NCBI RefSeq assembly: GCF_002994745.2
Contig: NW_020126825.1
Span: forward strand, 124,001 to 188,000
Source: Rosa chinensis
Taxonomy: Eukaryota; Streptophyta; Magnoliopsida; Rosales; Rosaceae
DNA length: 64,000 nucleotides
Direction: 5' to 3'
How positions within the stretch are numbered: the stretch's first letter is position 1; every line of letters starts with the position of its first letter. Made by a program: the position numbers and the translations under genes. Shown piece after piece: positions 22,207-33,959 of the stretch. Under the pieces are notes generated by a model that made no database searches, was not told where the DNA came from, and was given only the letters and a program-made list of their open reading frames with translations.

Positions 22207-25200
22207 TCATGGGAGTTTAGATAATTTCCGCAAGCCAATTCTTGCCACATGTTTCTCGAACGTGGATTTGGGCAAGGACTTAGTAAACAAGTCTGCCTCA
22301 TTGTCCTCAGATCGAACCTGATTCACTTTGATCTTGAGGAGCTTCTGTTGTTGCTGATTATAGAAGAATTTGGGCAATATATGCTTAGTGTTGTCGCCTT
22401 TGATGTAGCCTTGCTTCATCTGTTCAATGCAAGTAGCATTATCCTCATAAATGCTTGTTGGCTCATCTGTGGTAGATTTCAAACCACAATTGCTTCAAAC
22501 ATGCGTAACTATGGATCGAAGCCATATGCATTCACAAACTGCTTCGTGAAGAGTGATAATCTCTGCATGATTGGAAGAGATAGCAACTAAGGTTTGCTTT
22601 GTAGACCTCCAAGATATCGCGGTCTTTCCCATGGTGAAAACATAGCCAGTTTGGGAACGACCTTTGTGTGGGTCAGAGAGGTACCCAGCATCAGTAAAAC
22701 CTTCCAAAAAACTTATATCATTTTGGGATGGGGAGAGGGAACACAGTCCACCATGTCCCTGCCACTTGATGGGTCCGAATCCATCTTTTCTCTGTAGGGA
22801 TAGAACAAGCCCATATCAATCGTACCACTTAGGTATCGAAATATATCTTTAACACCAGTCCAATGGCATCGTGTTGGCGCTGAGCTATATCTAGCTAGCA
22901 AGTTCACAGCGAATGATATATCCGGTCTTATGTACTGTGCTAAGTACAATAATGCGCCTATTGCACTAAGGTAGGGCACTTCTTCATCATCATCGTTTGG
23001 ACGAAATGGATCCTTCTTTGGATCAAGACTATGGACGATCATTGGGGTGCTTGAAGGCTTAATCTTGTCAGTGTTGAAGCGCCTAAGCATCTTTTGGGTA
23101 TAAGCTGATTGATGAATCAGGATACCATCTCTAAGGTGCTCAAGTTCCAAACCGAGGCAAAACTGTGTTTTCCCAAGATCTTTCATCTCAAACTCTCAAG
23201 CATCCAGTTGTTTCCCTTAACTCTTTAAGGGTGCCTATTATGTTTATGTCATCGACATAAACTGCTACTATTGCAAATCCGGAACTTGTCCTTTTTATGA
23301 ACACACATGGGCATAGTTCATTGTTGACTTATCCCTTTCCAATCAAGTAGTCACTTAGACGATTATACCACATCCGTCCGGATTGTTTCAATCCATATAG
23401 TGAGCGTTTCAACCTTATAGCAAACGTGCTCCGTGGTTTAGAGCCACTTGATTTGGGTAACTGAATTCCATCTGGAATCTTCATATATATCTCTATATCT
23501 AGATCCTTATATAGATACGCAGTAACCACATCCATAAGCTGCATGTTCAGTTTTTTGGAAACTACCAAACTGACAAGGTAACGAAACGTTATGACGTCTA
23601 TTACGGGAGAATAGGTCTCTTCGTAGTCGATTCCAGGGCGTTGTGAGAAGCCTTGCACCACAAGGCGAGCTTTGTATCTTACAATCTCGTTTTTCTCATT
23701 ACGCTTTCTAACGAATACCCATTTATGACCAACTGGTTTGGTGCTGGGCAGTAATGGTACAACTTTGCCAAACACCTTTCTTTTCGCTAGAGAATTAAGT
23801 TCTGCCTGGATCGCATCTTTCCATTTTAGCCAATCAGCTCTACGTTGGCATTCATCTACGAAGCGTGGTTCGATGTCATCGGTCTCAATAATCTCATGTG
23901 CTACTGAATATGCGAATACATCATCAATGATGATGGAATTTCTTTCCCACGTCCCATATACATTAGTATAATTTACAGAGATCTCTACATTCTCATGGAT
24001 AGGTTCTGACATTGAGGCGTCCCCCAATGATGTCTCTTGGACATAACCGTAATCCGGAACATTCTCATGGGACGGATTTTGAGTATCGATGATCAAAGGA
24101 TTTGTTTGTGCCTCATTCGCTTTCTTTCTAGGGCGATTATCCTTCGAACCAATTGGTCTACAGCGCTTCCTTGAGGGACCTGCGGCCATAGATGCCACAT
24201 TATTGTCTTGCTGGGCAATGGCGCCATCTCCTGGTGTCACAGGAGTGGCGTGATGTACAGTATTTGGGACATCAATCCTTGCAGGCACGTTTGCAGCAGG
24301 TATGTGTAATCTCGTCACTTTGGCAACATCAGAAAACGCATCAGGTAGAGTGTCTGCTACGTTCTGGAGCTCGATTATTCTTGGCACTTCAAGTTCGGAC
24401 TGTGCGGTACGGGGTCGAGATGAGACATAGTGGGGACAGACCACGACAATTCCTGTCATTCCTGTTGAACATCTGTGTTCTTATCTCCCCCTAATGATGG
24501 GAAGACTGTCTCATCAAAGTGACAATCTGCAAATCTAGCGGTAAAGAGATCGCTTGTCAAGGGTTCAAGATAGCGAACAATAGTTGGAGATTCATAGCCA
24601 ACATAGATGCCCATTCATCATTGTGGACCCATCTTAGTACGCTGTGGTGGCGTAATAGGCACATAGATGGCACACCCAAAAATGCGTAAATGCGAGATAT
24701 CAGGCTCGTATCCAGTCACTAGCTGTAACGCAGAGTAAGATTGGGTTGCAGTGGGTCGTAGACGAATTAGCGTCGCTGCATGCAATATTGCATATCCCCA
24801 AGCAGAAACAGGGAGATTGGTGCGCATAACCAATGTCTGTGCTATCATCTATAGTCGTTTGATAGCGGCTTCTACGAGACCATTTTGGGTATGAACATGG
24901 GGAACTGGATGCTCTACATCAATTCCCAGTGACATGCAATAGTCATCGAACGTTTTCAATGTAAACTCCCCAGCATTATTAAGTCGGATTGACTTAATAG
25001 GATGGTCAGGGTAGTGAGCCCGTAGATGGATAATATGGGCGAGGAGTTTAGCATAAGCAGCATTTCGAGTGGATAACATCGCGACATGTGGCCAGCGTGT
25101 CGACGCATCAACCAATACCATAAAGTGTTTAAAAGGTCCGCATGATGGTTGAATTGGTCCACAGACATCTCCTTGGATTTTCTATAAGAACGGAATGAGT

Positions 25201-26091
25201 ATTTTAGGATCCTTTGTATAGGATGGTCTCGGTCCTAATTTCTCGAAGAAACAGGCTTTGCAAAATGAGTGAGGGGCCTTAGAAGCAACCAATGAGGATT
25301 TTAGTTGGGCCTGAGCGTCTGTAGCGCTATTAGAAGCAAAGTGTGTGACTAGATCTCCCATTATGGCGTTAGAGCCATGGAAATTGGTTTGTGTGGCGTC
25401 ATGGCCACTAGGAGGAGCAACCATGGCGTCATGCTTATGGTTGGCGTCATCACTAGGGACAAGGGTGGACTTTCGGAGGCCCAAGACAGCAGCAGCACCA
25501 GAAGCTACAATTTTTGCGGTCTTGCTAAGTCCTGGAATCAATTTTTGAGTCTTGCTTCTTCTCACTCTGAAGAAAGGATGTCCGTGTGAAATCTTAAGTA
25601 TACGGAGCATCATATCACGACCAGGATGTCCTACTCAGTCATGCCAAAGCTAATATGTGTCTGAATCCAAGAGATCTTCTCTTATGACATTATTGGATTC
25701 AATTCGTCGAATTATAGTGACATAAAGTCCACTAGATTGACACATAAGCTTCTCTAAGATGCGCTTCCGTCTGCAATCATTAGAGGTATTGCAAAGGAAT
25801 TCTATTCCGTTCTCACTATGCGTTTCCTCATGGAATCCATTGGCTGTTATATCTTTAAAACTCAATAAGTTTCGATTTGCCTTAGGAGCGTAGAGAGCTT
25901 CAGTGACTTTAATCAAGGTGCCATTGGGCAAAAGGAATTAGGCCATTCCATGTCCTTGAACTAAGCTTGATGGCCCAAACATCGTAGTCACAGAGGAATA
26001 TGTAGGCAACATCTCGAAGAATAATTGTCTATGTCGTAGAATGGTGTGCGTAGTTGCACTAGCCGCAAGACATTGTAGTTCATCCATTCCT
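22207..26091 (-). pseudogene. Copia element 2 pol: protease, integrase, RT, RNase H, broken
   Basis: Pol begins near 26091 after TTTAAG|GA with ATGGATGAACT. The protease triplet reads ASATTHTIL instead of the usual DSG.THTIL, so the catalytic aspartate position is altered. The integrase shows MVLVDASTRW, SIRLNNAGEFT (second Asp changed to Asn) and HTQNGLVEAAIKRL. The reverse transcriptase holds LKRSLYGLKQSGRMWY and YVDDI near 23245. RNase H is more complete than in element 1: SSNHAEIITLHEAVCEC, SIYEDNATCIEQ, and an end at RKLSKLP (22207). Breaks are seen near 25640, 25150, 24600, 23320, 23190, 22710 and 22490. Confidence 0.9.
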
Positions 26092-26364
26092 TAAAAAGAA
26101 AAGCTCGTAATTAAAAAGGAGTCAAGAAGAAAAGAACTCAACTTTTATTAATAAGCCAAACAGAATTACATCATCGTTTCTTTAACCAAAGAAAATCTAA
26201 TCCAATAAACTAGTTAATGCAAAACAATGGCAGTCGTCTAACTCCTTTCGGTAATTACAATGTAAATGTGACCAGGTAAGTAGAGAGATGTCGGTGGAGC
26301 AAAGCTCACTTAAGTACCACTTATCTCAAAACCTTCCTAGACATCACACTTACATTGAGTACGC
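26092..26364 (-). other. AT-rich gag-pol spacer of copia element 2
   Basis: About 270 bases without open frame between gag and pol, matching the arrangement of element 1. Confidence 0.6.
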
Positions 26365-27474
26365 CTACTTTGAAGAAAGACTAATATCATTGGCATCTAC
26401 TACAAAAGTAATATGGCAATTGCCTACATCTCTTGGAAAATAAAAAGACTTAATCAAAATCACCAGTTTCTGGGTCTTGATCCTTGTAGTCTTCCGATAC
26501 ATCTTGTATGTGTTTGCAACGTTCTGGGATGCAGTACACTTCTTTGCCTGATGTCCACTTGATCCACATTGAAGACAAACATCTTTATGGTCAGGCTCCC
26601 TTGATCGAGATGCTTTTGGTGCATGATTTGGACGACTATTACTCTTGGTGGCGTCACCACTATAGTCGGAGGCTCCGCCTCTCTCTCTCTTCACACGTTG
26701 ACCTCCACGGTTCCATGTACGCCTCTCATGGCGATTTCCTTCCTCTTTAGGGCGAGAATATGGACCAGAACGTCCAAAATTGTCCTTACTCTTAGGGTTT
26801 TGCTCCTTGCTTCCTCCCATGGAGGCGCGACTATATTTAGACTCCGGAATAGACCTGGTTCCCACGGGTCTAGAGTTATAGTTCTTCACAAGAATGTTGT
26901 TGTACTTTTCAGCTACGTTCATGGCGCCAATGAGCTCATGAAATCTTGTGATGCGTCCTGCTTTCACATCAATCCGATAATTCTTTGAAATCATTAGGGC
27001 AGAGACGGGGAAGGTAGAGAGAGTCTTCTCGATCAACATCGTATCAGTTATGGCTTGACCACAAAACTCCATCAGAGACTTGATACGAAGAGCTTCCGAG
27101 TTATAATCAAGCACAGACTTGAAATCACAAAAGCGGAGGCTATGCCATCGTACTTCTAAATCAGGAAGCAGGGAATCACGAACGTTGCCAAATCGCTGCT
27201 CAAGTTCTACCCATAGCTTTCTTGGGTCTTCGTCATTGAGGTATTCACTTTGGAGCGCGTCATTCATGTGCCTTGTCATGAGAATGATGGCTTTAGCTTG
27301 ATTTGCTTCAAAAGCAGTAGCTTGCTCAATGGAGAGCACGTTCTGACTAGGCTCTTGGATGGCTTCTAAAAGTCCATCAACCTTAAGATGTTGGCGCACA
27401 TCTCGGACCCACCTATGGTATCCTGCGCCAGTTGTTTCTAGTGGAACAAAGTTCAACTTGTTCAGGTAACTCAT
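26365..27474 (-). CDS. Copia element 2 gag, intact frame
   Basis: The ATG at 27474 lies one base after an acceptor-like TTTTTCAG, and the frame runs 369 codons to 26365. It starts MSYLNKLNFVPLETTG, followed by capsid motifs YHRWVRDV, LWVELEQRFGNVRDSLLP and LSTFPVSAL. A basic linker leads to the zinc knuckle CLQCGSSGHQAKKC (CX2CX4HX4C), near residue 314. This is the longest undamaged transposon frame in the window, although the same copy has a ruined pol. The protein packages the element RNA into cytoplasmic virus-like particles in this family. Confidence 0.9.
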   Translation of the reverse strand: MSYLNKLNFVPLETTGAGYHRWVRDVRQHLKVDGLLEAIQEPSQNVLSIEQATAFEANQAKAIILMTRHMNDALQSEYLNDEDPRKLWVELEQRFGNVRDSLLPDLEVRWHSLRFCDFKSVLDYNSEALRIKSLMEFCGQAITDTMLIEKTLSTFPVSALMISKNYRIDVKAGRITRFHELIGAMNVAEKYNNILVKNYNSRPVGTRSIPESKYSRASMGGSKEQNPKSKDNFGRSGPYSRPKEEGNRHERRTWNRGGQRVKRERGGASDYSGDATKSNSRPNHAPKASRSREPDHKDVCLQCGSSGHQAKKCTASQNVANTYKMYRKTTRIKTQKLVILIKSFYFPRDVGNCHITFVVDANDISLSSK

Positions 27475-28537
27475 CCTGAAAAACAACACAAGATTAGGGT
27501 TAGTTTCGGAGCAAAAAGGCTACCACGAAAAACTATTAAATTACTGAGTGTAGTCACTTCCAAGAAATTAGGGATTTTCTAAGCGCAGTCGCTTCTAAGA
27601 AAAATCCGATTCCAAGAGGGGTTTTGGATTAGATCGAAACAACGATGTATGTGGTCGATCGTTTTCTTCTCAACAAACTCTAAGTTTGGAGGACTCTACA
27701 AGCTCCAAGTTTGGAGTGAGCACGAACCCCCACAGTTCTGCTTTTGGTCTCCCCTATAAAGAAGAAAGGGGGGTAGAAGAAGGGATGTTGGAAGTCCCCG
27801 AGAAAAGAAGAAGAAATTGAAAAAAAAAATTCAAAAATGGGAACTTTTAGAAAAGATTTACCTTGAAAAGTGGTCGGAAATTCTTGACCGGAAAGTTACT
27901 GTAGATGGCCGGAAAAGTTAATGTAGATGGCCGGAAAAGTTGCTGGAAAAGTGTTGACCGGCGTTGACCGCAGGTGCTGACGTGGCTCCTTGAAGCTGAC
28001 GTGGCAGGCTGACTGGGCACTGACGTGGCTGATGACGCAGGGCTGACGTCAGTGGGTTTCAGGCTGCTGGGCTTCTGTCTTTGGGCAGAGTCGCTTCAGG
28101 GCTTAGGGCTTGGTGGATCCGCTTCTGCTTCTGGACCTTGAGCTGAGTTCTGGGCCTAGGGTTGACTTGTGGGCTTGGTTGACTAAAGCAGAGGCAGAGG
28201 ATGCAGGCGGCAGTTCGGTGGTTCAATTACTTCAGGAGGCTGGTTCGTGTAGTTCTAGGCAGGTTCGGTGGTGATTTTTCAGCTCCGATGATCTGGGGTC
28301 CGGCTTCAGTTACTGGTGGAGTTTGGTAGCAGTAGGCAGGGAGGAAAGCTTCGAACCGGGCAGAGAGGATATCGGTATTTCTGGGGGCCGGTTCGGGTAT
28401 TTGCAGGCCGGTTCTGGGGACAGCGCCGCCGGTTCTGGGCTTCTGGAGGTGAGAGCTTCAAGGTGGGCGGCGGAGGTTTCTATGGTTTGAAGGCTACAAA
28501 TATTAGGTTTCAGGGTTAGTGCTTCATGCTGATAACG
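27475..28537 (-). other. Leader of copia element 2
   Basis: On the minus strand it begins CGTTATCAGCATGAAGC, the primer-binding region, and runs through C- and G-rich sequence (28000-28530) to an acceptor-like TTTTTCAG before gag. No gene is seen. Several ACTGACGTGGC/GCTGACGT words cluster at 27965-28050. Confidence 0.6.
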
Positions 28538-28740
28538 TGTTTTATGGAATCAGAAATTGAGAGAAATTTGCTATGTATTCTCATTGATAATAGGGGCCTC
28601 TATATATAGAGGATTACAATGCATAGAGTCTGAATCATACAAGGAAAGATAATCTCTAGATTCTTCTAATTAAACCATATTACCACTAGGTCAAGTAACC
28701 TAGAGTTTGGGCAAAACACAAATAGAGATATCCTTAAACA
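28538..28740 (-). repeat. 5' LTR of copia element 2
   Basis: Same sequence family as 21808-22010. TATATATAGAGG on the plus strand (28609-28620) gives a TATA-like CTCTATATATA on the element's strand. Confidence 0.96.
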
Positions 28741-28832
28741 CAAATATAATTTTTTTTATAATAAAAAAGTCCAATTTTATTTTACCTTTTCTATTTATAA
28801 TGGAAATACTATATTCAGTAACGGCACAATAT

Positions 28833-29052
28833 AACCACTACAGGTGGTCGAGTTGGTAAGAGTCTCCAGTGTGGAAACCCCCACACCCAAGTTCGAATCC
28901 CGCCAACGCTTATTGGAGTTAAATCCCAATATATTCTTGGTGGCCAGGGGGGAGGAAGCGTTCTAACAAGATCCCCCAAGCACGGATTAGTCTCTGGGCC
29001 TAGGAAGCCTTTGAGGACACCGTGATTGCCAAATCAAAAAAAAAAAAAAAAA
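28833..29052 (+). mobile_element. tRNA-derived SINE with poly(A) tail
   Basis: The head holds a polymerase III A box, TGGTCGAGTTGG (28844-28855), which fits TRGYNNARNNGG, and a B-box-like AGTTCGAATCC near 28890. A tRNA-unrelated body and an A run follow. Flanking duplications are TAACGGCACAATAT (28819-28832) and TAACAGCACAATAT (29053-29066), with one mismatch. It has all hallmarks of a SINE inserted beside copia element 2. Confidence 0.88.
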
Positions 29053-29066
29053 TAACAGCACAATAT

Positions 29067-29199
29067 TTGATGTAACATTTGGAGTAAAAAAAAATTATAG
29101 GTATTAAACAATACATTTCACAATAGTTCATGTATCATTTAGAGTTTTTACCCAATCCAAATATGGTGTTCACCTGGTCAGCTGCTGACCAGAGAAATT
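29067..29199. other. Dispersed repeat interrupted by the SINE
   Basis: Sequence such as ttataggtattaaac and tcatttagag resembles, in inverted orientation, 21130-21350. It may be the remainder of an older element split by the SINE. Confidence 0.35.
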
Positions 29200-29215
29200 A
29201 TACTCAAATCACTCT

Positions 29216-30306
29216 TTTTTTTTTTTTTTTGAGAAATAGATAACTTCATTACTTATCCATGGCCAGAAAGCACGTACATCATAAGTTATCTCATACCAAG
29301 AGTTTTAGATGGCATAAGCCGCCAAACATATAACAGGTGACCCTCACTGTAAACAAAATATGCACAATTATTTATGTGCCTAGCCAAATGAAACAAAATC
29401 CAAACTATCTAAGTTCTTGCTATAGCAACCCTAATCGCCTAGAGACCTCAATTGGTGTACGACTAGAGAAACTAACTTACATAGCACCAAACTCTAACTC
29501 AAATGCTAGTCACAAAAGCAGAAAACTATAGTTTCCTTTTTCCCTTCTCTTTAGGGCAAGCCTCTTGAAAATTGAGCAGAAATTCAACCACAATGTCTCT
29601 TGAATCCCAAATCCCAAATCCAACTCATAGGAGAAGTTAAACCCAACATATGGGCTAAGTTGGGCCCAGCAGCATCCCAGAGTCCCGTTGCAGCCGTCGG
29701 CCGTCGTCGAATGCAGTCGTCATCCATACCTATACAGCCACCATACCAACTACCTCCAAACAGCCAAACCAGCGATTCCAAGCCGCCAGAAAAGCGACTC
29801 CGAATAGCCAAGCCAGTGCTACCTGAAAATCAACCCAAAATCCAAGCAACTCTGGTGCCACATGCATCCGGACCACCATCGTTGACCACACCAATAGCTT
29901 CCGCATCAAACCTCAGAGCTATCCACTGAAGCAGGACTCTACCACTGCTCTGCAGCGCAGCCACCAGCAGCCTTGTCCCACCATCAAAGACCTACCAAAC
30001 CCTAAAGGAATGATGCCCCGACCCATACCAGATTCCAGATCTCCTCCTCAGACTATGATCACGAAGTCGTTTGCGTCTCAGCCGGAGAATGAAGAGGATC
30101 CCTGCTACACAAACCGCAACCCACCATTCCTTGCACCAAAAATGGAACAGATCCACCGCAAGGCATAATCGTTGAGAGGAACCTTGAACTGGAGGTGCCG
30201 AAGACCTCCCTAGAAGCAGCCCACGAGAGGCGGCGCTAGGGTTTTGAGAGGGCACGTTTTCACTCTCGACTCTCATACCAAAAGCTATATGAAATCATAA
30301 ATTTCT
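29216..30306 (-). mobile_element. Poly(A) retroposon on the minus strand
   Basis: A 16-bp perfect target duplication, ATACTCAAATCACTCT, flanks it (29200-29215 and 30307-30322), and a T run at 29216-29230 is the poly(A) on the minus strand. The 5' part (30272-29990) reads GTGAAAACGTGCCCTCTC then a GC-rich coding-like stretch (PSAASRGLLLGRSSAPP). There is no reverse transcriptase, so it is a non-autonomous or internally deleted LINE-type element. It resembles in size and design the retroposon at 44433-45568. Confidence 0.85.
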
Positions 30307-30322
30307 ATACTCAAATCACTCT

Positions 30323-32421
30323 TGAATTTACATCCAAGGCATAAACTAAAATAAGTCAACCTAATTATAATTCTCTCCACCATTGGATTTAAATCCAAGG
30401 CGGTTGGGCATTATTTTCTTAGTCAATAACTGACCAGATGAATATTTCTGATGTCACGTATGCGATTTTAACAGAAAAGCTAACGGGTGCAGTATATTTG
30501 GTGACGGTGTAATAGTTGAGATATCACTTGAGGTAAAAAAAAAAAAAAAAAATCTAGTTACAAAAAAAAAAATCGCAATAATTCAAGTACAATTTGGAAT
30601 TTTTTCAAGTTACTTTTTATCTTTCAGCTTCAGGTTAAAAGATTTCTATCCTCAAACTTGGCTGACTGGTCGGTTAAGAGGATGCGAATTTATGGAGTTG
30701 TGGGTAGAAGAAGTAGATCAGGAGGTGCGGCGTATACCTCTGGAAACTGAATCTTGGTACATTTCTCTACGATGGAATGGAACCAATCTTGAGCATCAAA
30801 TTTATTGAAAGACTACTATTCTGATTCCTCAAGGGCTGCATATTGGAAAGAATCCAAGTAGAGGATCTGGTCCTTTACATGTTGATGGTAAATAAGTATA
30901 ACACTAGAGGAAGCAGCCGAGGATTTTGTTGATAATTATTCTTAATGGTTTTAGTATCAGACTCCAACTCTATTGGGAGACTGCACTCTCTTTTCTTATT
31001 AATTCATGGCATTTTCTAACGAAGAAACACGTCTGGGATTGAATTGCGGCAGCAGCTTGGCTCATGCTTTTGTCTATATCAATCAGTGTGTATTATTTTG
31101 TTACCAAGGACTCAAGGAGACCATATTTTTTTGGTTGAAAACTTCATCAACTACTGAAGAAAGAGAGTAGGGGAAGATTACTATCACAAAACTTGTAATT
31201 GATTCAATGACTGAAAACTACTAGCACAGCATGCTAGTGAATTCTTTGAGGCAGACTGCAACGTAAGAGACATATGCAGACCTGAAGCTTTGTATGGCAG
31301 TAATGACCTGTCATACAATGCCTACAGCGCCAGAGAGGCAGAGACTGCAGTCAAATACAATATGCTGAAATACAAAACCCCTCAATCAAATACACAAATC
31401 CCACAATCAAAAATAAAAATTTATCATTTGACAAAGTCATAGAGTAACATTGATGCCCAATGACACTTTCAATATTACCAAGTTCGCATAAAAAGTGATT
31501 TCTCATTTAAAAGCAATTTTACCAAGTTTGAGTTCTTCTAAGCCATTCAGAAGTAGCCACAAGTAAGTCCCATGTCTCATTGAAACAAACGCTCAAAACT
31601 TGGCCGTCAGCAACAAATATTTTAACAAGAACCGAGTAGTAATTATATAAAAAAGACTCGACATAAATTTAGCAAACGTTCTGCTAAAGAAAAGAATTGA
31701 TTTATAAAAAAAATCAAATGTAGTCGATTGAGAGAGAAAATCATGGGATGCTTAAATGGGAATTTGTTTCAAAGCCTGAGAAGATGCAAATATCCATAGA
31801 TTGTTGACAGATAACTCACTCACTACATGAAATTTGTTTTGTATTTCCAAACAAGCTGATTAGAACCATAAAACAGAATTAGATAACATAACTGGTGATG
31901 TATGTACTAATTGTTGTCTGTGATACATCACATTGCCATAAATCATAAAGACTAAGCAAAAATCAGAGAAGTAATAATAAAGTTCCAAGGTTGTAAGCTG
32001 CATCTGAAATGCTGACCAAACTGCATAATGGCTAAAATAAGGAAAAAAAAAATCAACTAATTGGTCTCCGTCCGCATTCAGCCCATAAACAAGTGTTTGC
32101 TTAATTAAGCAGGCATGACTAATTAAAGAATCAAATTTAGGAGTGTGACAAGAAAAACTATAAAATAAAAGCAAAGGTCAAGAAAAACCAGTGCAATACA
32201 TGGCATTTCTAGTGAAACCAGGAAGGCCAAGATTACCTCATTCACCATAATGTCACTTGAGATGGCTGGAAACCTGCCTTTGAAGAGACTAATTTAGGAA
32301 AATCAGAAGGATTTCAACAACACTCTCTATCATAAGAAATACAGGAGTTCTTTAGGTCATAATACCAGGGGAACTGTTCCAGTTGAGCAAAGAAGGTTTT
32401 CCATAGCCTCCATTAGAGATT
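30323..32421. other. Spacer and 3' flank of the RING gene
   Basis: 30450-30600 is a member of the dispersed repeat also seen, inverted, at 21130-21350. The rest has no convincing gene. The part next to 32421 should contain the 3' untranslated region of the RING gene on the minus strand. Confidence 0.45.
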
Positions 32422-33159
32422 TCATGGCTTGCCTGCAAAAGGCATTGGGTATCGGCACAAAGGACACAAGTGATTGATCTCCAGCCACGGGACAATGCAA
32501 TCTGCATGATAATGGTGCTGGCAGGGTAAGCGAGTTATCATCTGTTGATGATCAACAGCCACAGCCTCATCTTCTCCAGCATCAAGGTGACCGAGGCTGT
32601 CACAGCAAATAGCACATGGCGTCTGTCTAATAATAGCTTCCGACTCCAAACTATCAAGTCTCAATTTCTCTAAGCACTGGATGGATGATTTAGCTGCAGG
32701 GATAAGCTTCCCTTTGTCCGCATCCAAGGAATCTGTTATGACCCTATCAATACAGTTGTCGAACCTGTACACAGTCAGGTACACCATCATCACATTAATT
32801 CGCAACTCGGGGTTGGTCACTTGAGCCACCTCAAATGTTTTTTCCAATATATGCGGCTGCTGAGCTTCAGGGATACCCATGCTGGAAAGCTGATCAGCCA
32901 TGACCTTTGGCCACTCACACCTTCTGGGTTCTAGCTTGACATCTGAGATAGGAATCATAATCTTCCTTTCACTTATAACGGTTGGTACGTCATACATAAC
33001 GGGTCCTCGAGCACCACCAGTACAACTTTGAGTTGCAAAATGCCTGTAGAATCTTAATGTGACATGGAGAAAGCCTTTTGGATTTACCAACTTTGTTATT
33101 GCTCTTTGCTTCACTTCAGTATAAAACTTGTGTGCCTCAGTGACCACGTTGGACGACAT
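32422..33159 (-). CDS. RING-H2 finger protein, probable E3 ubiquitin ligase, 245 aa
   Basis: The RING-H2 domain is near the C-terminus: C182, C185, C213, H215, H218, C221, C232, C235 (CAIC...LPCQHHYHADC...CPLC), with W225 in the E2-contact position. In this family the domain recruits a ubiquitin-charged E2 and passes ubiquitin to a substrate. No signal peptide or membrane segment is seen, so it should be soluble. The upstream 180 residues (starting MSSNVVTEAHKFYTEVK) are not a named domain to me. The coding part is a single exon, TGA at 32422-32424. A 5' untranslated intron (33174-33410, GT-AG on the minus strand) is supported by donor GTT|GTAAGT and acceptor CTGTAG, with the upstream exon at about 33411-33490. 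Confidence 0.92.
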   Translation of the reverse strand: MSSNVVTEAHKFYTEVKQRAITKLVNPKGFLHVTLRFYRHFATQSCTGGARGPVMYDVPTVISERKIMIPISDVKLEPRRCEWPKVMADQLSSMGIPEAQQPHILEKTFEVAQVTNPELRINVMMVYLTVYRFDNCIDRVITDSLDADKGKLIPAAKSSIQCLEKLRLDSLESEAIIRQTPCAICCDSLGHLDAGEDEAVAVDHQQMITRLPCQHHYHADCIVPWLEINHLCPLCRYPMPFAGKP

Positions 33160-33410
33160 GTGAATAAATTGTACTACAGGTGCTCTCTAGAACAGAACAA
33201 TTTTTAAGAATATGGATGAGATGAATGATTTGAATGACTAAATGGATTAAAAGAGAAGAGCTGAAAATTGATGCTAGTTGCTGTTCCAACCACACAATTA
33301 TTCAGATACTTAAGAAACAGCAAACAGAACAATCAGGCTGAATGACTCGGAAGACATAAATAAATATACAAACAAGATCAAGGGCAATCGACCGATACAT
33401 AAATACTTAC

Positions 33411-33490
33411 AACGATCTGGAGCCTGATAATACCCTCGAATCCTAATTAGGGTTGGTCTATTTCAGAGGAGGAGGAAGAAGAAGAAGCCG
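33411..33490 (-). other. 5' untranslated exon of the RING gene
   Basis: On the minus strand it carries ACCCTAATTAGGATTCG and ends CTCCAGATCGTT|GTAAGT. The right edge is approximate because no transcript start is visible. Confidence 0.55.
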
Positions 33491-33959
33491 GCTTGGGTTC
33501 AAATTTGTTTTTAACCCCGAATTTCGACCAACTAGAAGATTTTAAGTGGGTCGGTTTCAGATTCAGGCTAGGCTTGGGGCAAAACCTTTCTTCATTGGGC
33601 CAGGATTTTAACTGACCCAATTGGTTGGAAAGAGCTCACGAGTCCGGCTGTGGTCATGCTAGGCTAATAAAAACGCAGAGGACTATGTATATAGGTGCAA
33701 ATTTTATTTTTAAATTTTTTTTTCAATCACATGATTTAAATCTGATTTTGTAAAATTAAAGCAATCCCAAATTAAGCCTTACTTCTTTTCTTTTTCTCTT
33801 GACCTCTTGGTTGCCGTTGTCTTCATTAGGCAACACCAGCTCTGATGCCAGGGCGACCTATAAACAGTTAAACACATTACAACCCACCTCCATCAAGAAA
33901 TAGATGTGTGTTATACAAAAATAAAACAAAAGATTTGAGGGATACTAAAAAAAAAAAAA
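33491..33959. other. Promoter side of the RING gene
   Basis: Holds the presumed upstream region of the minus-strand RING gene, with a TATA-like word (ctatgtatatagg) near 33685. Nothing else recognised. Confidence 0.4.

Larger units (their letters stand above)
21808..28740 (-). mobile_element. Ty1/copia LTR retrotransposon on the minus strand, 6933 bp, older
   Basis: Two 203-bp LTRs (21808-22010 and 28538-28740) carry TG/CA ends, differ at 6 positions, and are flanked by the perfect duplication CAAAT (21803-21807, 28741-28745). Gag, protease, integrase, reverse transcriptase and RNase H lie in copia order on the minus strand. The primer-binding region is the same as in element 1, so both belong to related lineages, but the LTRs themselves are different. 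Pol is interrupted by several stops and shifts. Confidence 0.97.

Noticed and set aside
28833..28910. Functional tRNA gene
   Set aside because: A and B boxes are present, but the sequence does not fold into a full cloverleaf and is followed by a SINE body and poly(A).
29600..29929. 109-aa plus-strand frame
   Set aside because: It lies antisense inside the minus-strand retroposon defined by its 16-bp duplication and has no recognised domain.
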